DNA of 64,000 nucleotides from Roseateles_B flavus (GCF_039872765.1 NZ_JBDPZC010000008.1:207296-271295), one strand, 5' to 3'; positions 17,477 to 25,780 are shown, counted from the first letter of the stretch. Made by a program: numbers and translations. The notes: generated by a model from the sequence alone, not told the origin.

Positions 17477-18451
17477 ATGCTCAATGTCTTCACGCTGGAC
17501 AACGGCCGCCTCAAGGGTGGGCTGTTCCAGGACGAAATCGAATCCGCCGCCGACCTGGCCATGGCCCGCCCCGTCTGGGTGGACCTGGAGAACCCCACGT
17601 CCGAGGAAAAGGGTTGGATACGCGAGCGCTTCGGGCTGATCATTCCCGAGGACATCGTCGACGACGACCTCGAGGAATCCGCCCGCTTCTACGAGGAAGA
17701 CAACGGCGAGCTGCACATCCGCTCCGACTTCCTCATCGAAGACGACGAGTCGGCCCGCAATGTGCGGGTGGCCTTCATCCTGCACCAGAACGTGCTCTTC
17801 TCCGTGCACAACGAGGACCTCCCGGTCTTTCGCCTGCTGCGCCTGCGGGCCCGTCGCATCCCGGCACTCATCGAGGATGCCAAGGACGTGCTGCTGAAGC
17901 TCTATGACGCGGATGCCGAGTATTCCGCCGACGTGCTGGAAGGCATCTACGACAAACTGGAGCGCATCAGCGCCCGGGTGCTGAAGAGCGACGTCAACGA
18001 TGCCGAGGCCGGCGAGGTGCTGGCCGCCATCGCCCGCGAGGAAGACTTGAACGGGCGCATCCGCCGCAATGTGATGGACACCCGCCGTGCCGTCAGCTTC
18101 ATGATGCGCAGTCGCATGCTCAATGCCGAGCAGTTCGAGGAGTCGCGCCAGATCCTGCGGGACATCGACTCGCTGGACTCCCACACGGCCTTCCTGTTCG
18201 ACAAGATCAACTTCCTGATGGACGCCACGGTCGGCTTCATCAACATCAACCAGAACAAGATCATCAAGATCTTCTCCGTGGCCAGCGTGGCCCTGCTGCC
18301 GCCGACCCTGATCGCCAGCATCTACGGCATGAATTTCAAGCACATGCCGGAACTCGATGCGGAATGGGGCTACCCCTTCGCCATCGCCCTGATGGTGGCC
18401 TCGGTGGCCGCGCCCTTCATCTACTTCCGCCGCAAGGGCTGGCTGCGCTGA
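17477..18451 (+). CDS. corA: CorA-family magnesium/cobalt transporter
   Basis: 324 residues. CorA forms pentameric inner-membrane channels for Mg2+ (and Co2+/Ni2+). The large cytoplasmic N-terminal domain (about 1-250) is acidic and helical, followed by two C-terminal TM helices separated by the selectivity motif GMN at 284-286 (IYGMNF). The C-terminus ends in a basic tail (FRRKGWLR). The ATG at 17477 is chosen for the GGAG five bases upstream and the family-typical start MLNVFTLDNG; the frame extends further upstream without similarity. Confidence 0.93.
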   Translation: MLNVFTLDNGRLKGGLFQDEIESAADLAMARPVWVDLENPTSEEKGWIRERFGLIIPEDIVDDDLEESARFYEEDNGELHIRSDFLIEDDESARNVRVAFILHQNVLFSVHNEDLPVFRLLRLRARRIPALIEDAKDVLLKLYDADAEYSADVLEGIYDKLERISARVLKSDVNDAEAGEVLAAIAREEDLNGRIRRNVMDTRRAVSFMMRSRMLNAEQFEESRQILRDIDSLDSHTAFLFDKINFLMDATVGFININQNKIIKIFSVASVALLPPTLIASIYGMNFKHMPELDAEWGYPFAIALMVASVAAPFIYFRRKGWLR

Positions 18452-18690
18452 AGACGCTGCGCCGGCGGCTGCAGGATTGGCGCGACGACATGCAGGCCGC
18501 CGCCGTTCCGTGAGGAGTGTGGCGGGCTGAGGGTCGGGCGCCGTTGCGCCTGCGGCACCACCCGGCCCCTGCTGCAGCCGTTCAGGATTCGTCTTTGGGA
18601 ATGGCGGCAATCGCGGGCGGCGAAGCGGTCACGGCTGCCCGCGGCGCTGGAAGGCTGCCCGCCGCTGTAGCTTTACGTCAGGCCGCGGCC
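18452..18690. other. Intergenic region downstream of corA, nothing recognised
   Basis: About 240 bp, GC-rich, with no convincing coding sequence, terminator or repeat. It separates corA from the minus-strand small-RNA candidate that ends at about 18691. Confidence 0.4.
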
Positions 18691-18722
18691 AAGAAAAAGG
18701 GCTCCCGCAACAGCGGGAGCCC
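18691..18722 (-). terminator. Intrinsic terminator of a minus-strand transcript
   Basis: A perfect 10-bp stem, GGGCTCCCGC / GCGGGAGCCC around AACA, is followed on the minus strand by TTTTTCTT. No protein-coding gene on the minus strand precedes it, which implies a non-coding transcript ending here. On the plus strand no U-tract follows, so it is not a corA terminator. Confidence 0.8.
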
Positions 18723-18838
18723 TGGACATAAAAGAAGCCGCAAGATGCCCCGGGACCAACGAGGGAGGGAGGGAGGAGGAGGAGAAGAGTCCCGGGATTT
18801 CAGCCCCAACACTGGGGAGATCTTGCGACCGAAAGCTT
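18691..18838 (-). ncRNA. Candidate small RNA with a pyrimidine-rich CUCC loop
   Basis: The minus strand has a promoter-like pair (-35 GTGTAA complement at 18869-18874, -10 ACTTTA complement at 18845-18850, spacer 18 bp), a structured body and a terminator. The body folds as a three-way junction: an outer stem pairs 18820-18826 with 18740-18746 (7 bp, GCAAGAT/ATCTTGC), one hairpin is CCCCA-ACAC-TGGGG (18804-18817), and the other pairs 18789-18796 with 18749-18756 (8 bp, CCCGGGAC/GTCCCGGG). The second hairpin encloses a loop of about 32 nt that is almost only C and U, with repeated CCUCC. Such loops can bind Shine-Dalgarno sequences. I cannot assign it to a named RNA family. Confidence 0.6.
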
Positions 18839-18844
18839 GTGGCT

Positions 18845-18874
18845 ACTTTACTCGTTTGTGGTTTCGCTGTGTAA
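18845..18874 (-). promoter_or_regulatory. Candidate promoter of the small RNA
   Basis: On the minus strand TTACAC (18869-18874) and TAAAGT (18845-18850) are 18 bp apart, giving a start near 18838, directly before the structured region. Confidence 0.5.
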
Positions 18875-19348
18875 GCACGCCAGCCGTACTTTTCAAACCT
18901 TTGCGCAATTCTGCAAATGAATTGGCGCTACAGCGCGGATTGTTGGGCCTGGTGGCCGGAAGTTTTGCTACTTCTGTCCCAGGTGCCGGGTACAAGAACG
19001 AGTTCTTGAGCGGAAGTGTGGGCCTTCGGGCTTACACCAAGCTTCAAAGGCGGGGTTTTCACGGAATGACGGCCGCTGGAGATGTCCCGCGTTTCTGTGT
19101 CATGCGGAAATGCGACGCTCCCAGCGGAACCGGCGTGGTCACGGTCTTTGCGCCCGCGGCCGTCTTGCGGCCCGTCTGGCAGCTGCGTGGCAGCGCGACT
19201 GTCACATGGCTGCAAGCCTTTGCTGTTGAACTGCTGCGGGGCCGACCCCGTTGCCGACGCTCACCCACTTGCGGGACCTTGTCCGGGGGCGAAAGCTCCT
19301 CGGCGCCCGCCCCGTTTAGAATGCTGCCCCTAAACCATAGGACGGACC
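18875..19348. other. Long intergenic region upstream of the ferritin-like gene
   Basis: About 470 bp without a convincing gene; its first third is distinctly more AT-rich than the neighbourhood. It contains a perfect 16-bp inverted repeat CAAGAAC-GA-GTTCTTG (18993-19008) and a smaller TTTGC...GCAAA repeat near 18900-18917, both possible protein-binding sites. TAGAAT at 19317-19322 is a plausible -10 box for the ferritin-like gene. Confidence 0.5.
18993..19008. repeat. Perfect 16-bp inverted repeat, possible operator
   Basis: CAAGAAC and GTTCTTG flank a central GA. It lies between the small-RNA promoter and the ferritin-like gene, about 340 bp upstream of the latter. The symmetric 7-bp half-sites are typical of a dimeric regulator's site, but the regulator is unknown. 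Confidence 0.4.
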
Positions 19349-20227
19349 ATGCTCTACCCCGAACTCTTCAAGCAACTGGAAGCCGTGCGCTGGAACATGG
19401 ACACCGACATCCCCTGGGACACGTTCGATGCCAGCCTGCTCACCGAAGACCAGGCCCAGACCATCAAGATGAATGCGATCACCGAGTGGGCGGCCCTGCC
19501 GGCCACCGAGATGTTCCTGCGTGACAACCGCGACGACAGCGACTTCTCCGCCTTCATGAGCGTCTGGTTCTTCGAGGAGCAGAAGCACTCCCTGGTGCTG
19601 ATGGAATACCTGCGCCGCTTCCGCCCGGACCTGGTGCCCAGCGAGCAGGAATTGCATGAGATCCGTTTCGACTTCGATCCGGCGCCCGCACTCGAGACCC
19701 TGATGCTGCACTTCTGCGGCGAGATCCGCCTGAACCACTGGTACCGCCGTGCCGCCGAATGGCACACCGAGCCGGTGATCAAGGCCATCTACGAGACCCT
19801 GGCCCGCGACGAAGCCCGCCATGGCGGCGCCTACCTGCGCTACATGAAGCGCGCCATGCAGAAGTTCGGGGACGAAGCCCGTGCTGCCTTCGCCAAGGTG
19901 GGCGTACTGATGGCCAGCGCCCGCCGCACGGCCCAGGCCCTGCACCCGACCAATCTGCACGTCAACGCCAAGCTCTTCCCCCGCGACACCATCCAGAGCC
20001 GCCTGCCGGACCCGGAATGGCTGGAGAAGTGGCTGGACAAGCAGATCCAGTTCGACGCCGTCTGGGAGAACAAGGTGGTGGATCGCATCCTGCACAACAT
20101 GAGCCTGCTGATGGAGCGCAGCTTCGCCAGCGTGCAGGAGCTGAACCGCTTCCGCAAGGAAGTCAGCGCCAAGGTGACCGCAGCCACCGGTGCTGCCGGC
20201 GGCGCCGAGCCCAGCCCCGCAGCCTGA
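19349..20227 (+). CDS. Ferritin-like di-iron protein
   Basis: 292 residues, mostly helical, with a duplicated ExxH pattern: E77-Q-K-H80 in FFEEQKHSL and E155-A-R-H158 in ARDEARHGG, plus E46 and E125 as further candidate ligands. This fits the ferritin-like/acyl-ACP-desaturase-like fold that holds two irons between helices. An oxygen-activating enzyme is as likely as an iron-storage protein; the size is larger than classical ferritin (about 160-180) and closer to di-iron desaturases. The C-terminal tail is Ala/Gly-rich and probably disordered. AGGACGG before the ATG serves as ribosome-binding site. An intrinsic terminator follows. Confidence 0.8.
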   Translation: MLYPELFKQLEAVRWNMDTDIPWDTFDASLLTEDQAQTIKMNAITEWAALPATEMFLRDNRDDSDFSAFMSVWFFEEQKHSLVLMEYLRRFRPDLVPSEQELHEIRFDFDPAPALETLMLHFCGEIRLNHWYRRAAEWHTEPVIKAIYETLARDEARHGGAYLRYMKRAMQKFGDEARAAFAKVGVLMASARRTAQALHPTNLHVNAKLFPRDTIQSRLPDPEWLEKWLDKQIQFDAVWENKVVDRILHNMSLLMERSFASVQELNRFRKEVSAKVTAATGAAGGAEPSPAA

Positions 20228-20251
20228 TCGCGCCGTCGATTCCGCAAATGC

Positions 20252-20277
20252 AAAGCCCGCCAATCGGCGGGCTTTTT
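20252..20277. terminator. Bidirectional terminator
   Basis: AAAGCCCGCC (20252-20261) pairs perfectly with GGCGGGCTTT (20266-20275) around AATC, followed by TT on the plus side. It lies between the convergent ferritin-like and ABC-permease genes and can serve both. Confidence 0.8.
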
Positions 20278-20296
20278 ACTGGAGACTCGCGAGGGC

Positions 20297-21196
20297 TCAG
20301 CTGGCCTGGCGGCGCTTGAGCACCAGCAGGTAGAAGCACAGGCCGGCCAGGGCCAGGCCGCCGACGAAGTGCGGCGAAACCAGCTGGGCGAAGGCCGCGC
20401 CCAGGTCATGCAGCACCAGCTGCAGCAGGCTGGCGAAGCTCTCGTGTTCCAGCTGCTGGGCGGCGCCCCGGCCTTCCAGGGTCATGCTGGCATTGAACAG
20501 GGCCTTGCCGGCTCCCTCGAACTGGGTCTTCAGCAGTTCGGCCACGATGCGGTTGTGATAGACCTTGTCCAGGACGTTGGCGATGATCACGGTGCCGCCA
20601 ATCAGCACGGGCACTCCCCAGCGCTTGAGCCAGGCCGCCGCCGCCATCAGGGCCATGAACATGGGCGCCAGCCACAGGGTCATCAGCAGCAGGCCGATGC
20701 TCAGGCGCAGCCAGCCCAGGACGACGATGCCCATCAGGCCACCCCAGGGCACCTGACCGAAGCCGGCAAAGCCGTGGATCTTGAGCAGGGCGGCCGCGGC
20801 CATCACGGGCCCGCAGACCAGGCCGACGGCCATGGCTGCCATGGGCACGAGCAGCGCGTGGGTCAGCACGGTGGCGCCGATGCTCTCGACATGCGTGGCC
20901 GGCAGGGAGAGCCAGAACTCGACGGAGCGGTCCTGCTGATCGCGACGGGACAGGCCCGGCAGCTGGAACATCGACACGATCCAGCTCAGGGCGAACACGC
21001 CCGCCATGCTACCCAGCATGGCCACGGCGGCCACGGCCACCGGCGGCGGTACTTGGGCGTCGCCGTCGACGATAGGGCCCTGGAGAGGTATCAGCAGCAG
21101 GATCAGTGCGGGCGGCACCAGCATCACCAGCAGCCAGCCGAGGCGGTGCTGCATCCACTCGCGCTGCATGAGGGTCAGAAATCGTTGTGCATTCAT
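20297..21196 (-). CDS. ABC-2-type transporter permease
   Basis: 299 residues with about six hydrophobic helices (near 18-38, 58-80, 108-130, 150-175, 195-215 and 270-292). The arrangement resembles ABC-2-type exporter permeases of the YtrC/D or bacteriocin-immunity kind. It is the last gene of a three-gene operon gntR-ATPase-permease, 12 bp after the ATPase gene. The substrate is not evident; related operons respond to cell-envelope stress or antibiotics. Confidence 0.82.
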   Translation of the reverse strand: MNAQRFLTLMQREWMQHRLGWLLVMLVPPALILLLIPLQGPIVDGDAQVPPPVAVAAVAMLGSMAGVFALSWIVSMFQLPGLSRRDQQDRSVEFWLSLPATHVESIGATVLTHALLVPMAAMAVGLVCGPVMAAAALLKIHGFAGFGQVPWGGLMGIVVLGWLRLSIGLLLMTLWLAPMFMALMAAAAWLKRWGVPVLIGGTVIIANVLDKVYHNRIVAELLKTQFEGAGKALFNASMTLEGRGAAQQLEHESFASLLQLVLHDLGAAFAQLVSPHFVGGLALAGLCFYLLVLKRRQAS

Positions 21197-21208
21197 GGTC
21201 GGTCTCCT

Positions 21209-22099
21209 TCAGGCCTCGCGGGGCTGCAGTTCAGGCTTGCGGGTCAGGGCGACGAAGAGGTCGACCAGGCTGGGTCGGAAGCGCTGGCCCAGGGCCTGGA
21301 CGTCTGCCGGCGGCTCGCCGTCGAACAGGGCCGCCGAGCGGCCTTGCTGGCGGTAGCGCAGCAGCGGGTGGGCGCGGGCCACGGTGTCGGCGGCAGCCGG
21401 GTCGTGGGCCAGGGCCACGAAGCGGGAGTCCATCTCTTCCAGGCTGATGTTGAGCACCAGCTTGCCCTCGTCCAGCATCATCACGTCGGACAGCAGGCTC
21501 TCGATCTCCTCGACCTGGTGGGTGGAGATGACCACCGTGCGCTCGCCATCGCACCATTCGTCGATGAGCATCTCGTAGAAGCTCTTGCGGGAGATCACAT
21601 CCAGGCCCAGGGTGGGCTCATCGAGAATCATGAGCCGGGTGTCGATCGCGGCCACCAGCGCCAGGTGCAGCTGCGTCACCATGCCCTTGGACAAGGCCTT
21701 GACCTTGTCATTGAGGCCGACGCTGGTGCGCTTGAGCAGGGCGCGGGCCCGCTCGGACGAGAACTGCGGCTGCAGGCCGCTCATCAGCGTGATCAGCTCG
21801 TGCACGCGGGCCCAGCGGGGCAGCACGGCCACGTCGGGGATGTAGGACAGGCCCTTGAGCAGCTCGGTGCGCTGGCTGCGTGGATCCAGGCCGAGCACGC
21901 GAAGCTCGCCTTCTCCGCCCTGCAGGCCCACCATCGCCTTCATCAGCGAGGTCTTGCCTGCGCCGTTGTGGCCCAGCAGGCCCACCACGCGGCCCTTGGG
22001 GATCTGGAAGCTGAGGTGGTCGCAGGCGACCTTGCGGCCGTAGCGCAGCGTGAAGTCACGGGCGCTGACCAGGGCTTCGGTGTTGTTGTTTGCGTTCAT
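21209..22099 (-). CDS. ABC transporter ATP-binding protein
   Basis: 296 residues. Walker A GHNGAGKTS at 43-51, a degenerate signature region KALSKGMVTQLHLA, Walker B LMILDEPTLGLD and the H-loop STHQVEE are visible. The signature motif is not the canonical LSGGQ but LSKGM, as in the YtrB-like and other ABC-2 exporters. The start at 22099 is fixed by its ATGA overlap with the upstream gntR gene. Residues about 215-296 form a C-terminal extension typical of exporter ATPases. Confidence 0.9.
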   Translation of the reverse strand: MNANNNTEALVSARDFTLRYGRKVACDHLSFQIPKGRVVGLLGHNGAGKTSLMKAMVGLQGGEGELRVLGLDPRSQRTELLKGLSYIPDVAVLPRWARVHELITLMSGLQPQFSSERARALLKRTSVGLNDKVKALSKGMVTQLHLALVAAIDTRLMILDEPTLGLDVISRKSFYEMLIDEWCDGERTVVISTHQVEEIESLLSDVMMLDEGKLVLNISLEEMDSRFVALAHDPAAADTVARAHPLLRYRQQGRSAALFDGEPPADVQALGQRFRPSLVDLFVALTRKPELQPREA

Positions 22100-22449
22100 T
22101 GCAGGTCCTCCCATTGCAGATCCTGGGCGCTGAGCCCCAGGCGCTTGAGCTTTTCTCGCAGCAGTGGCCATTCCTTGCTCAGGAACTGCTCCCGCTCACT
22201 TTCCAGCAGGCGCTGGCGGGCGCCGGGCCGCACATACATGCCCAGGCCACGGCGGCTTTCAACCAGGCCGTTGTCCGCCAGCGACTGCAGCGCGCGGCTG
22301 ACCGTCAGTGGGTTGATCAGGTATTGGGTGGCCAGCAGGCGGACCGAGGGCAGGGCCTCTCCCTCGGGCGGATTGCCATCCAGCAGCTGACTGGCCAGTC
22401 GGTCGGCCAGCTGCTGGTAGATCGGCGCGTTGTCGTTCCAGCTTTGCAT
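22096..22449 (-). CDS. GntR-family (YtrA-type) transcriptional regulator
   Basis: 117 residues. A winged helix (about 10-75) carries PIYQQLADRLASQLLDG and LPSVRLLATQYLINPLTVSRA, the GntR signature, followed by a short helical dimerisation tail instead of a large ligand-binding domain. That architecture defines the YtrA subgroup, which usually represses its own ABC-transporter operon. It is the first gene of the operon and overlaps the ATPase gene by 4 bp. Confidence 0.9.
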   Translation of the reverse strand: MQSWNDNAPIYQQLADRLASQLLDGNPPEGEALPSVRLLATQYLINPLTVSRALQSLADNGLVESRRGLGMYVRPGARQRLLESEREQFLSKEWPLLREKLKRLGLSAQDLQWEDLQ

Positions 22450-22472
22450 GTCGCTTCAGGCCAGGAGCCTGC

Positions 22473-22496
22473 GGTGTGTTGCTGATGTAGCACACC
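22473..22496. promoter_or_regulatory. Imperfect inverted repeat upstream of gntR, candidate operator
   Basis: GGTGTGTTGC and GTAGCACACC are inverted with 8 of 10 positions matching and 4 bp between. It lies 24-47 bp before the start codon of the gntR-ABC operon, where a YtrA-type repressor would autoregulate. Confidence 0.45.
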
Positions 22497-22606
22497 ATAA
22501 CAATGCGGGCCGGGGGGACCTAGCGGGGGGCGACAGACTGCAGTGGGGGCGGGATGAACTGCATGGGGTGGGGCGGTGTCGGTGCCGCGCGCCGCCGACC
22601 TCCCGG

Positions 22607-23683
22607 TCAAGGACCCGCGCGCCGCCCGGAGGCCTCGGGCGCTGGTCTGGCGCCGGATGCGAAGGCTTTTCTGTAGTCCCGAGGCGAGAGGGTCAGGCGC
22701 TCGCGGAAGTGGTGCCGCAGCCCCTGAACGCTGCCAAATCCCACCTCGGCCGCCACTTGCTCCACGGACAGCGCCGTGCGCTCCAGCAAGCGCTGGGCCT
22801 GCACGACGCGCTGCTCGATCAGCCATTGTCCCGGGCTCAGGGCGGTGGCCTCGACGAAGCGCCTCAGGAAGGTGCGGGGGCTCATGGCCACCAACGCGGC
22901 CATCCGTTCCACCGTCCAGTCGGCGCTCAGCTCGGACCGGATCCGGTCGAGGGCCTCGGTCAGCCGGTGGCCTCGATCCGGCGGGACCGCCCGCTCGATG
23001 AACTGCGCCTGCCCGCCGCTGCGGTGCGGTGGCATGACCAGCCGGCGGGCGACGCAGTTCGCGGCCTCGGCGCCGTGGTCCTGGCGAATGATGTGCAGCA
23101 TGAGGTCGATGCCCGCGGCGCTGCCCGCCGAGGTGTAGATCCGGTCCTCCTCGACATAGAGCACATCGGCATCCACTTCGATCTCGGGGTGGCACGCGGC
23201 CAACTGGTCGGCATAGCGCCAGTGGGTGGCAGCCCGGCGGCCATTGAGCAGGTCCGTCGCGGCGAGGACGAACGCCCCGGAGCAGATGGAGGCGAGGCGA
23301 GCGCCGCGCTCCCAGGCGCTGCGCAGCCGTGCGGCCAGCTCGGCAGGCACCGGGACGCCGGCCCCCTTCCAGCCTGCGGCCACGATCAGGTCGGCCTGAT
23401 CCAGCAGCTCGATGCCGCCGGACGCCGTGAAGGTCAGGCCACCATGGGCACGAAGGGGCCCGGGCTCCACGGCCGCGGTCGCGTACCGGTACCAGCTTCG
23501 ACCCATTTCTGGCCTGGACAGCCCGAACACCTCGGCAACGATGGCGAACTCGAAGGTGCAAAGGCCGTCGTGGGCCAGTGCCACCACCAAGGGGCCGGTC
23601 AACTCGCCGGAGGCTGATTCGTGCAGGGCGTGCATGGCTGGCGAGAAATTGACGATAAGTGTCTTTTGCGCCAATTGTGGCAC
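22607..23683 (-). CDS. ftrA: GlxA/FtrA-type AraC-family transcriptional regulator
   Basis: 358 residues. The N-terminal half (about 25-210) is a DJ-1/PfpI-like (class I glutamine amidotransferase-like) sensor domain, including SICSGAFVLAATDLLNGRR around the elbow cysteine. The C-terminal half holds two AraC-type helix-turn-helix motifs (MAALVAMSPRTFLRRF and VEQVAAEVGFGSVQGLRHHF). The size and domain order match FtrA. It is divergent from a rhodanese gene, a pairing seen for FtrA regulators elsewhere, and probably activates it. The start is uncertain; M17 (MHALHES) is an alternative that would leave a larger intergenic promoter. Confidence 0.85.
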   Translation of the reverse strand: MPQLAQKTLIVNFSPAMHALHESASGELTGPLVVALAHDGLCTFEFAIVAEVFGLSRPEMGRSWYRYATAAVEPGPLRAHGGLTFTASGGIELLDQADLIVAAGWKGAGVPVPAELAARLRSAWERGARLASICSGAFVLAATDLLNGRRAATHWRYADQLAACHPEIEVDADVLYVEEDRIYTSAGSAAGIDLMLHIIRQDHGAEAANCVARRLVMPPHRSGGQAQFIERAVPPDRGHRLTEALDRIRSELSADWTVERMAALVAMSPRTFLRRFVEATALSPGQWLIEQRVVQAQRLLERTALSVEQVAAEVGFGSVQGLRHHFRERLTLSPRDYRKAFASGARPAPEASGRRAGP

Positions 23684-23730
23684 CGCACCGCCTTGGACAC
23701 GATGGCGACTCCTTCACAACGGAGCAAGAC

Positions 23731-24135
23731 ATGCCCACCGAAGTCACCGCAGTTCCTGCCGCGCCCCCCGCCCTGGCCGAAGCCCATTTCGCCGCGGAAT
23801 TCACGTTCGAGACCGACTGCTGGGACGTGCACGAAGGCCTGCAGGCCGGCGCCGATTTCGTGCTGCTCGACGTGCGATCACCCGCGATGTATGCCAAGGG
23901 GCACGTGCCTGGCGCCCTCAACCTGCCCCACGGCAAGCTCGTGCAGGGCAAGCTGGCGCAATGGCCGGCGAACACTCTGTTCGTGACGTACTGTGCGGGC
24001 CCGCATTGCAATGGCGCCGCGCGCGGCGCCCTGCGGCTGGCCAGGCTCGGACGTCCCGTCAAGATCATGGCGGGTGGCCTCACCGGCTGGATCGACGAGG
24101 GCTTCGCGCTGGCTACCGGCGAGAATCCGGATTGA
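23731..24135 (+). CDS. Rhodanese-like domain protein
   Basis: 134 residues from the ATG at 23731, which has GGAG 7 bp upstream; the frame extends 24 codons further without similarity. A single rhodanese domain with VLLDVRSPAMYAKGHVPGALNLPH (in two conserved blocks) and the active-site loop YCAGPHCNGA, whose first Cys is the expected sulfur carrier. It probably transfers sulfur or reduces a small substrate in the cytoplasm. It is divergent from the FtrA-like regulator. Confidence 0.88.
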   Translation: MPTEVTAVPAAPPALAEAHFAAEFTFETDCWDVHEGLQAGADFVLLDVRSPAMYAKGHVPGALNLPHGKLVQGKLAQWPANTLFVTYCAGPHCNGAARGALRLARLGRPVKIMAGGLTGWIDEGFALATGENPD

Positions 24136-24244
24136 TCGCCTGGCCTGCCTGTCGCCGGCCGTCGAAGTGGCGCTGGTGACGGGCGTGCTGTGATCGCCCG
24201 AAATTCGTCCTCAAGTTCGCGCCGGCCTGGCCGATAGAGCCACC

Positions 24245-24460
24245 ATGGACATCACCAGCGCTCCCAGCGTCGACGCCGCGGTCAGCCATGTCTCCAGCGG
24301 CACCCCAGGCACGGTTGGTCACAGCGCCGGCCTGCTGGTGCTGCGAAAGGCCCTGGACGCCCAGGAAGCCGGCGCCGCGGCCTTGCTCGCCGCCTTGCCG
24401 CAGGCGCCTGCCCTGGCCACCGAAGGCTCTCTGGGGCGACATCTCAACACCTACGCCTGA
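24245..24460 (+). CDS. Small YjfB-like putative motility protein
   Basis: 71 residues. The pattern MDI(S/T)S...AV/VLRKALDAQEAGAAALLAALP resembles the YjfB-family putative motility proteins found in many bacteria, which are of similar size and carry a conserved ALD.Q...ALLQALP core. No clear ribosome-binding site precedes it and no flagellar genes are in the window, so the functional label is weak. Confidence 0.6.
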   Translation: MDITSAPSVDAAVSHVSSGTPGTVGHSAGLLVLRKALDAQEAGAAALLAALPQAPALATEGSLGRHLNTYA

Positions 24461-24557
24461 GCGCCTGCGCCTGAGCGGGCCGTTGCGCCCTTCGGCGGCC
24501 TGACCAGTGCTTCGACCGGCGGCGCGGCCAGCCCTCTGAAGGGGAGCTGAACGCGGC

Positions 24558-25766
24558 TCAGCCCGCCAGGGCCCCATGATGGAACCCCAGCCGCGGATCC
24601 CCGCCCGGTGACACCGGCACGAAATCCTGCAGCGCTGGCATGGCCACACGCAGGCGCAGGGTGTTGGCGGGATAGTCGTAAACCGTGATGTGGTTGAGCC
24701 CGCGATTGGCGGTGAACAGCAGGCTTTGGTCTGCGGAGAGCTGGCAGGCATAGACCGAGTCCAGCACCGCCCAGCGCGAGATGCGCAGGGCCGACAGGAA
24801 GTGCCGCGTCTCGTGCAGCACATTGCCGCGGCTGAGGGCATCGGCAATCTGGGTGCCGACGGCCTTGCGCTGGCCGAGCACCGTCGCCAGGTCAGGGCGC
24901 TCGTCGATCATGCGCCAGCCCGCCAGGCGTTCGCGCTCGATCATGACGATGCTCTGGCTGGCGCCATTGCAGAAGATCAGCTCGCCGTCGGACAGCACCA
25001 CGTCGCTGTTGATGTGGGCCGGGACCTCGCGCCCCGCGGCCCAGTGGCGGAGCACCCGGCCGCTGGCGGCGTCGATCTCGAAGGCGTATTCCTTGAGGAA
25101 GGCCATCGCCCATTCATGCCAGTCGCGCCCCTCCTGCGGCAGCACGCGGAAGCTCAGCGCATAGAAGAGGTCCCGCGCGGGATCCGCCGCCACATGCCAG
25201 CAAGTGGCAGGCAGCTCCACGCGGCGGGCCTCGCCGGTCTGCAGGTCGTAGATGCCGACCTCGCGGGCCTCGCCCAGCCTGGGATGGTCCATGGAGCCGT
25301 ACACCAGGTAGCGGCCGGAGGCGCTGCGCTTCAGCGCATGCGGCAGCTTCACGCCGTGGGGCCCGAGCTTCACGCCCTCGGCGAGACGGCGTGCGTCGAA
25401 GCGGTAGAAGTGATCACCGATCGCGGTGATGAACTCATGCTCGCTCAGCCACACGGCATGGGTGCTGCCGCGCAGCGAGGTGTCGGTGCTCTCGTAGCTG
25501 AGCGTGCTCTGGCGAGCCAGCTCGCGGGAGTCCGTGCCGTCGTAGATCAGCAGATGCTGGCCCGTGTTGCCCAGGAAGCCCAGCGAGCCTCCCGGGTTCA
25601 GGCTGATCGCATGTCCGCCGGCGATGCCGTCGAAGTAGGCGATCTTCCAGGCATAGGCATTGTCGGCGGGGTCGAAGAGGAATTGGCACACGCCGGCCAG
25701 GCCCTCCAGGCCGTTGAGGCCATTGCCATCCAGCGCGACATGGAATCGGTAGGGGTAGGCTCTCAT
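24558..25766 (-). CDS. Beta-propeller-like protein of unknown function
   Basis: 402 residues, no signal peptide. The sequence is beta-rich with repeated short strand-turn units spaced by about 40-50 residues (for example SYESTDTSLRGSTHAVWLSE, SGRYLVYGSMDHPR, DLQTGEARRVEL, LSADQSLLFTANRGLNHIT), suggesting a WD40- or lactonase-like beta-propeller. I do not recognise a catalytic motif. It is divergent from the DUF362-like gene, and the 20-40 bp between them must hold both promoters. Confidence 0.65.
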   Translation of the reverse strand: MRAYPYRFHVALDGNGLNGLEGLAGVCQFLFDPADNAYAWKIAYFDGIAGGHAISLNPGGSLGFLGNTGQHLLIYDGTDSRELARQSTLSYESTDTSLRGSTHAVWLSEHEFITAIGDHFYRFDARRLAEGVKLGPHGVKLPHALKRSASGRYLVYGSMDHPRLGEAREVGIYDLQTGEARRVELPATCWHVAADPARDLFYALSFRVLPQEGRDWHEWAMAFLKEYAFEIDAASGRVLRHWAAGREVPAHINSDVVLSDGELIFCNGASQSIVMIERERLAGWRMIDERPDLATVLGQRKAVGTQIADALSRGNVLHETRHFLSALRISRWAVLDSVYACQLSADQSLLFTANRGLNHITVYDYPANTLRLRVAMPALQDFVPVSPGGDPRLGFHHGALAG

Positions 25767-25773
25767 GCCGCGT

Positions 25774-25780
25774 TATTATC
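25774..25780. promoter_or_regulatory. Overlapping divergent -10 boxes
   Basis: TATTAT (25774-25779) reads as a -10 on the plus strand and GATAAT (25775-25780) on the minus strand. With a usual 6-8 bp distance to the start site, both transcripts would begin at or within a few bases of the start codons, implying leaderless or nearly leaderless messages. Confidence 0.35.

Noticed and set aside
18691..18838. 6S RNA or tmRNA
   Set aside because: The length and three-way junction do not match the long irregular hairpin of 6S RNA, and there is no tRNA-like end or tag ORF.
18517..19524. Open frame of 335 codons overlapping the small-RNA region and the ferritin-like gene start
   Set aside because: It runs through the candidate small RNA and an AT-rich patch, has no similarity to known proteins, and conflicts with the clear di-iron gene.
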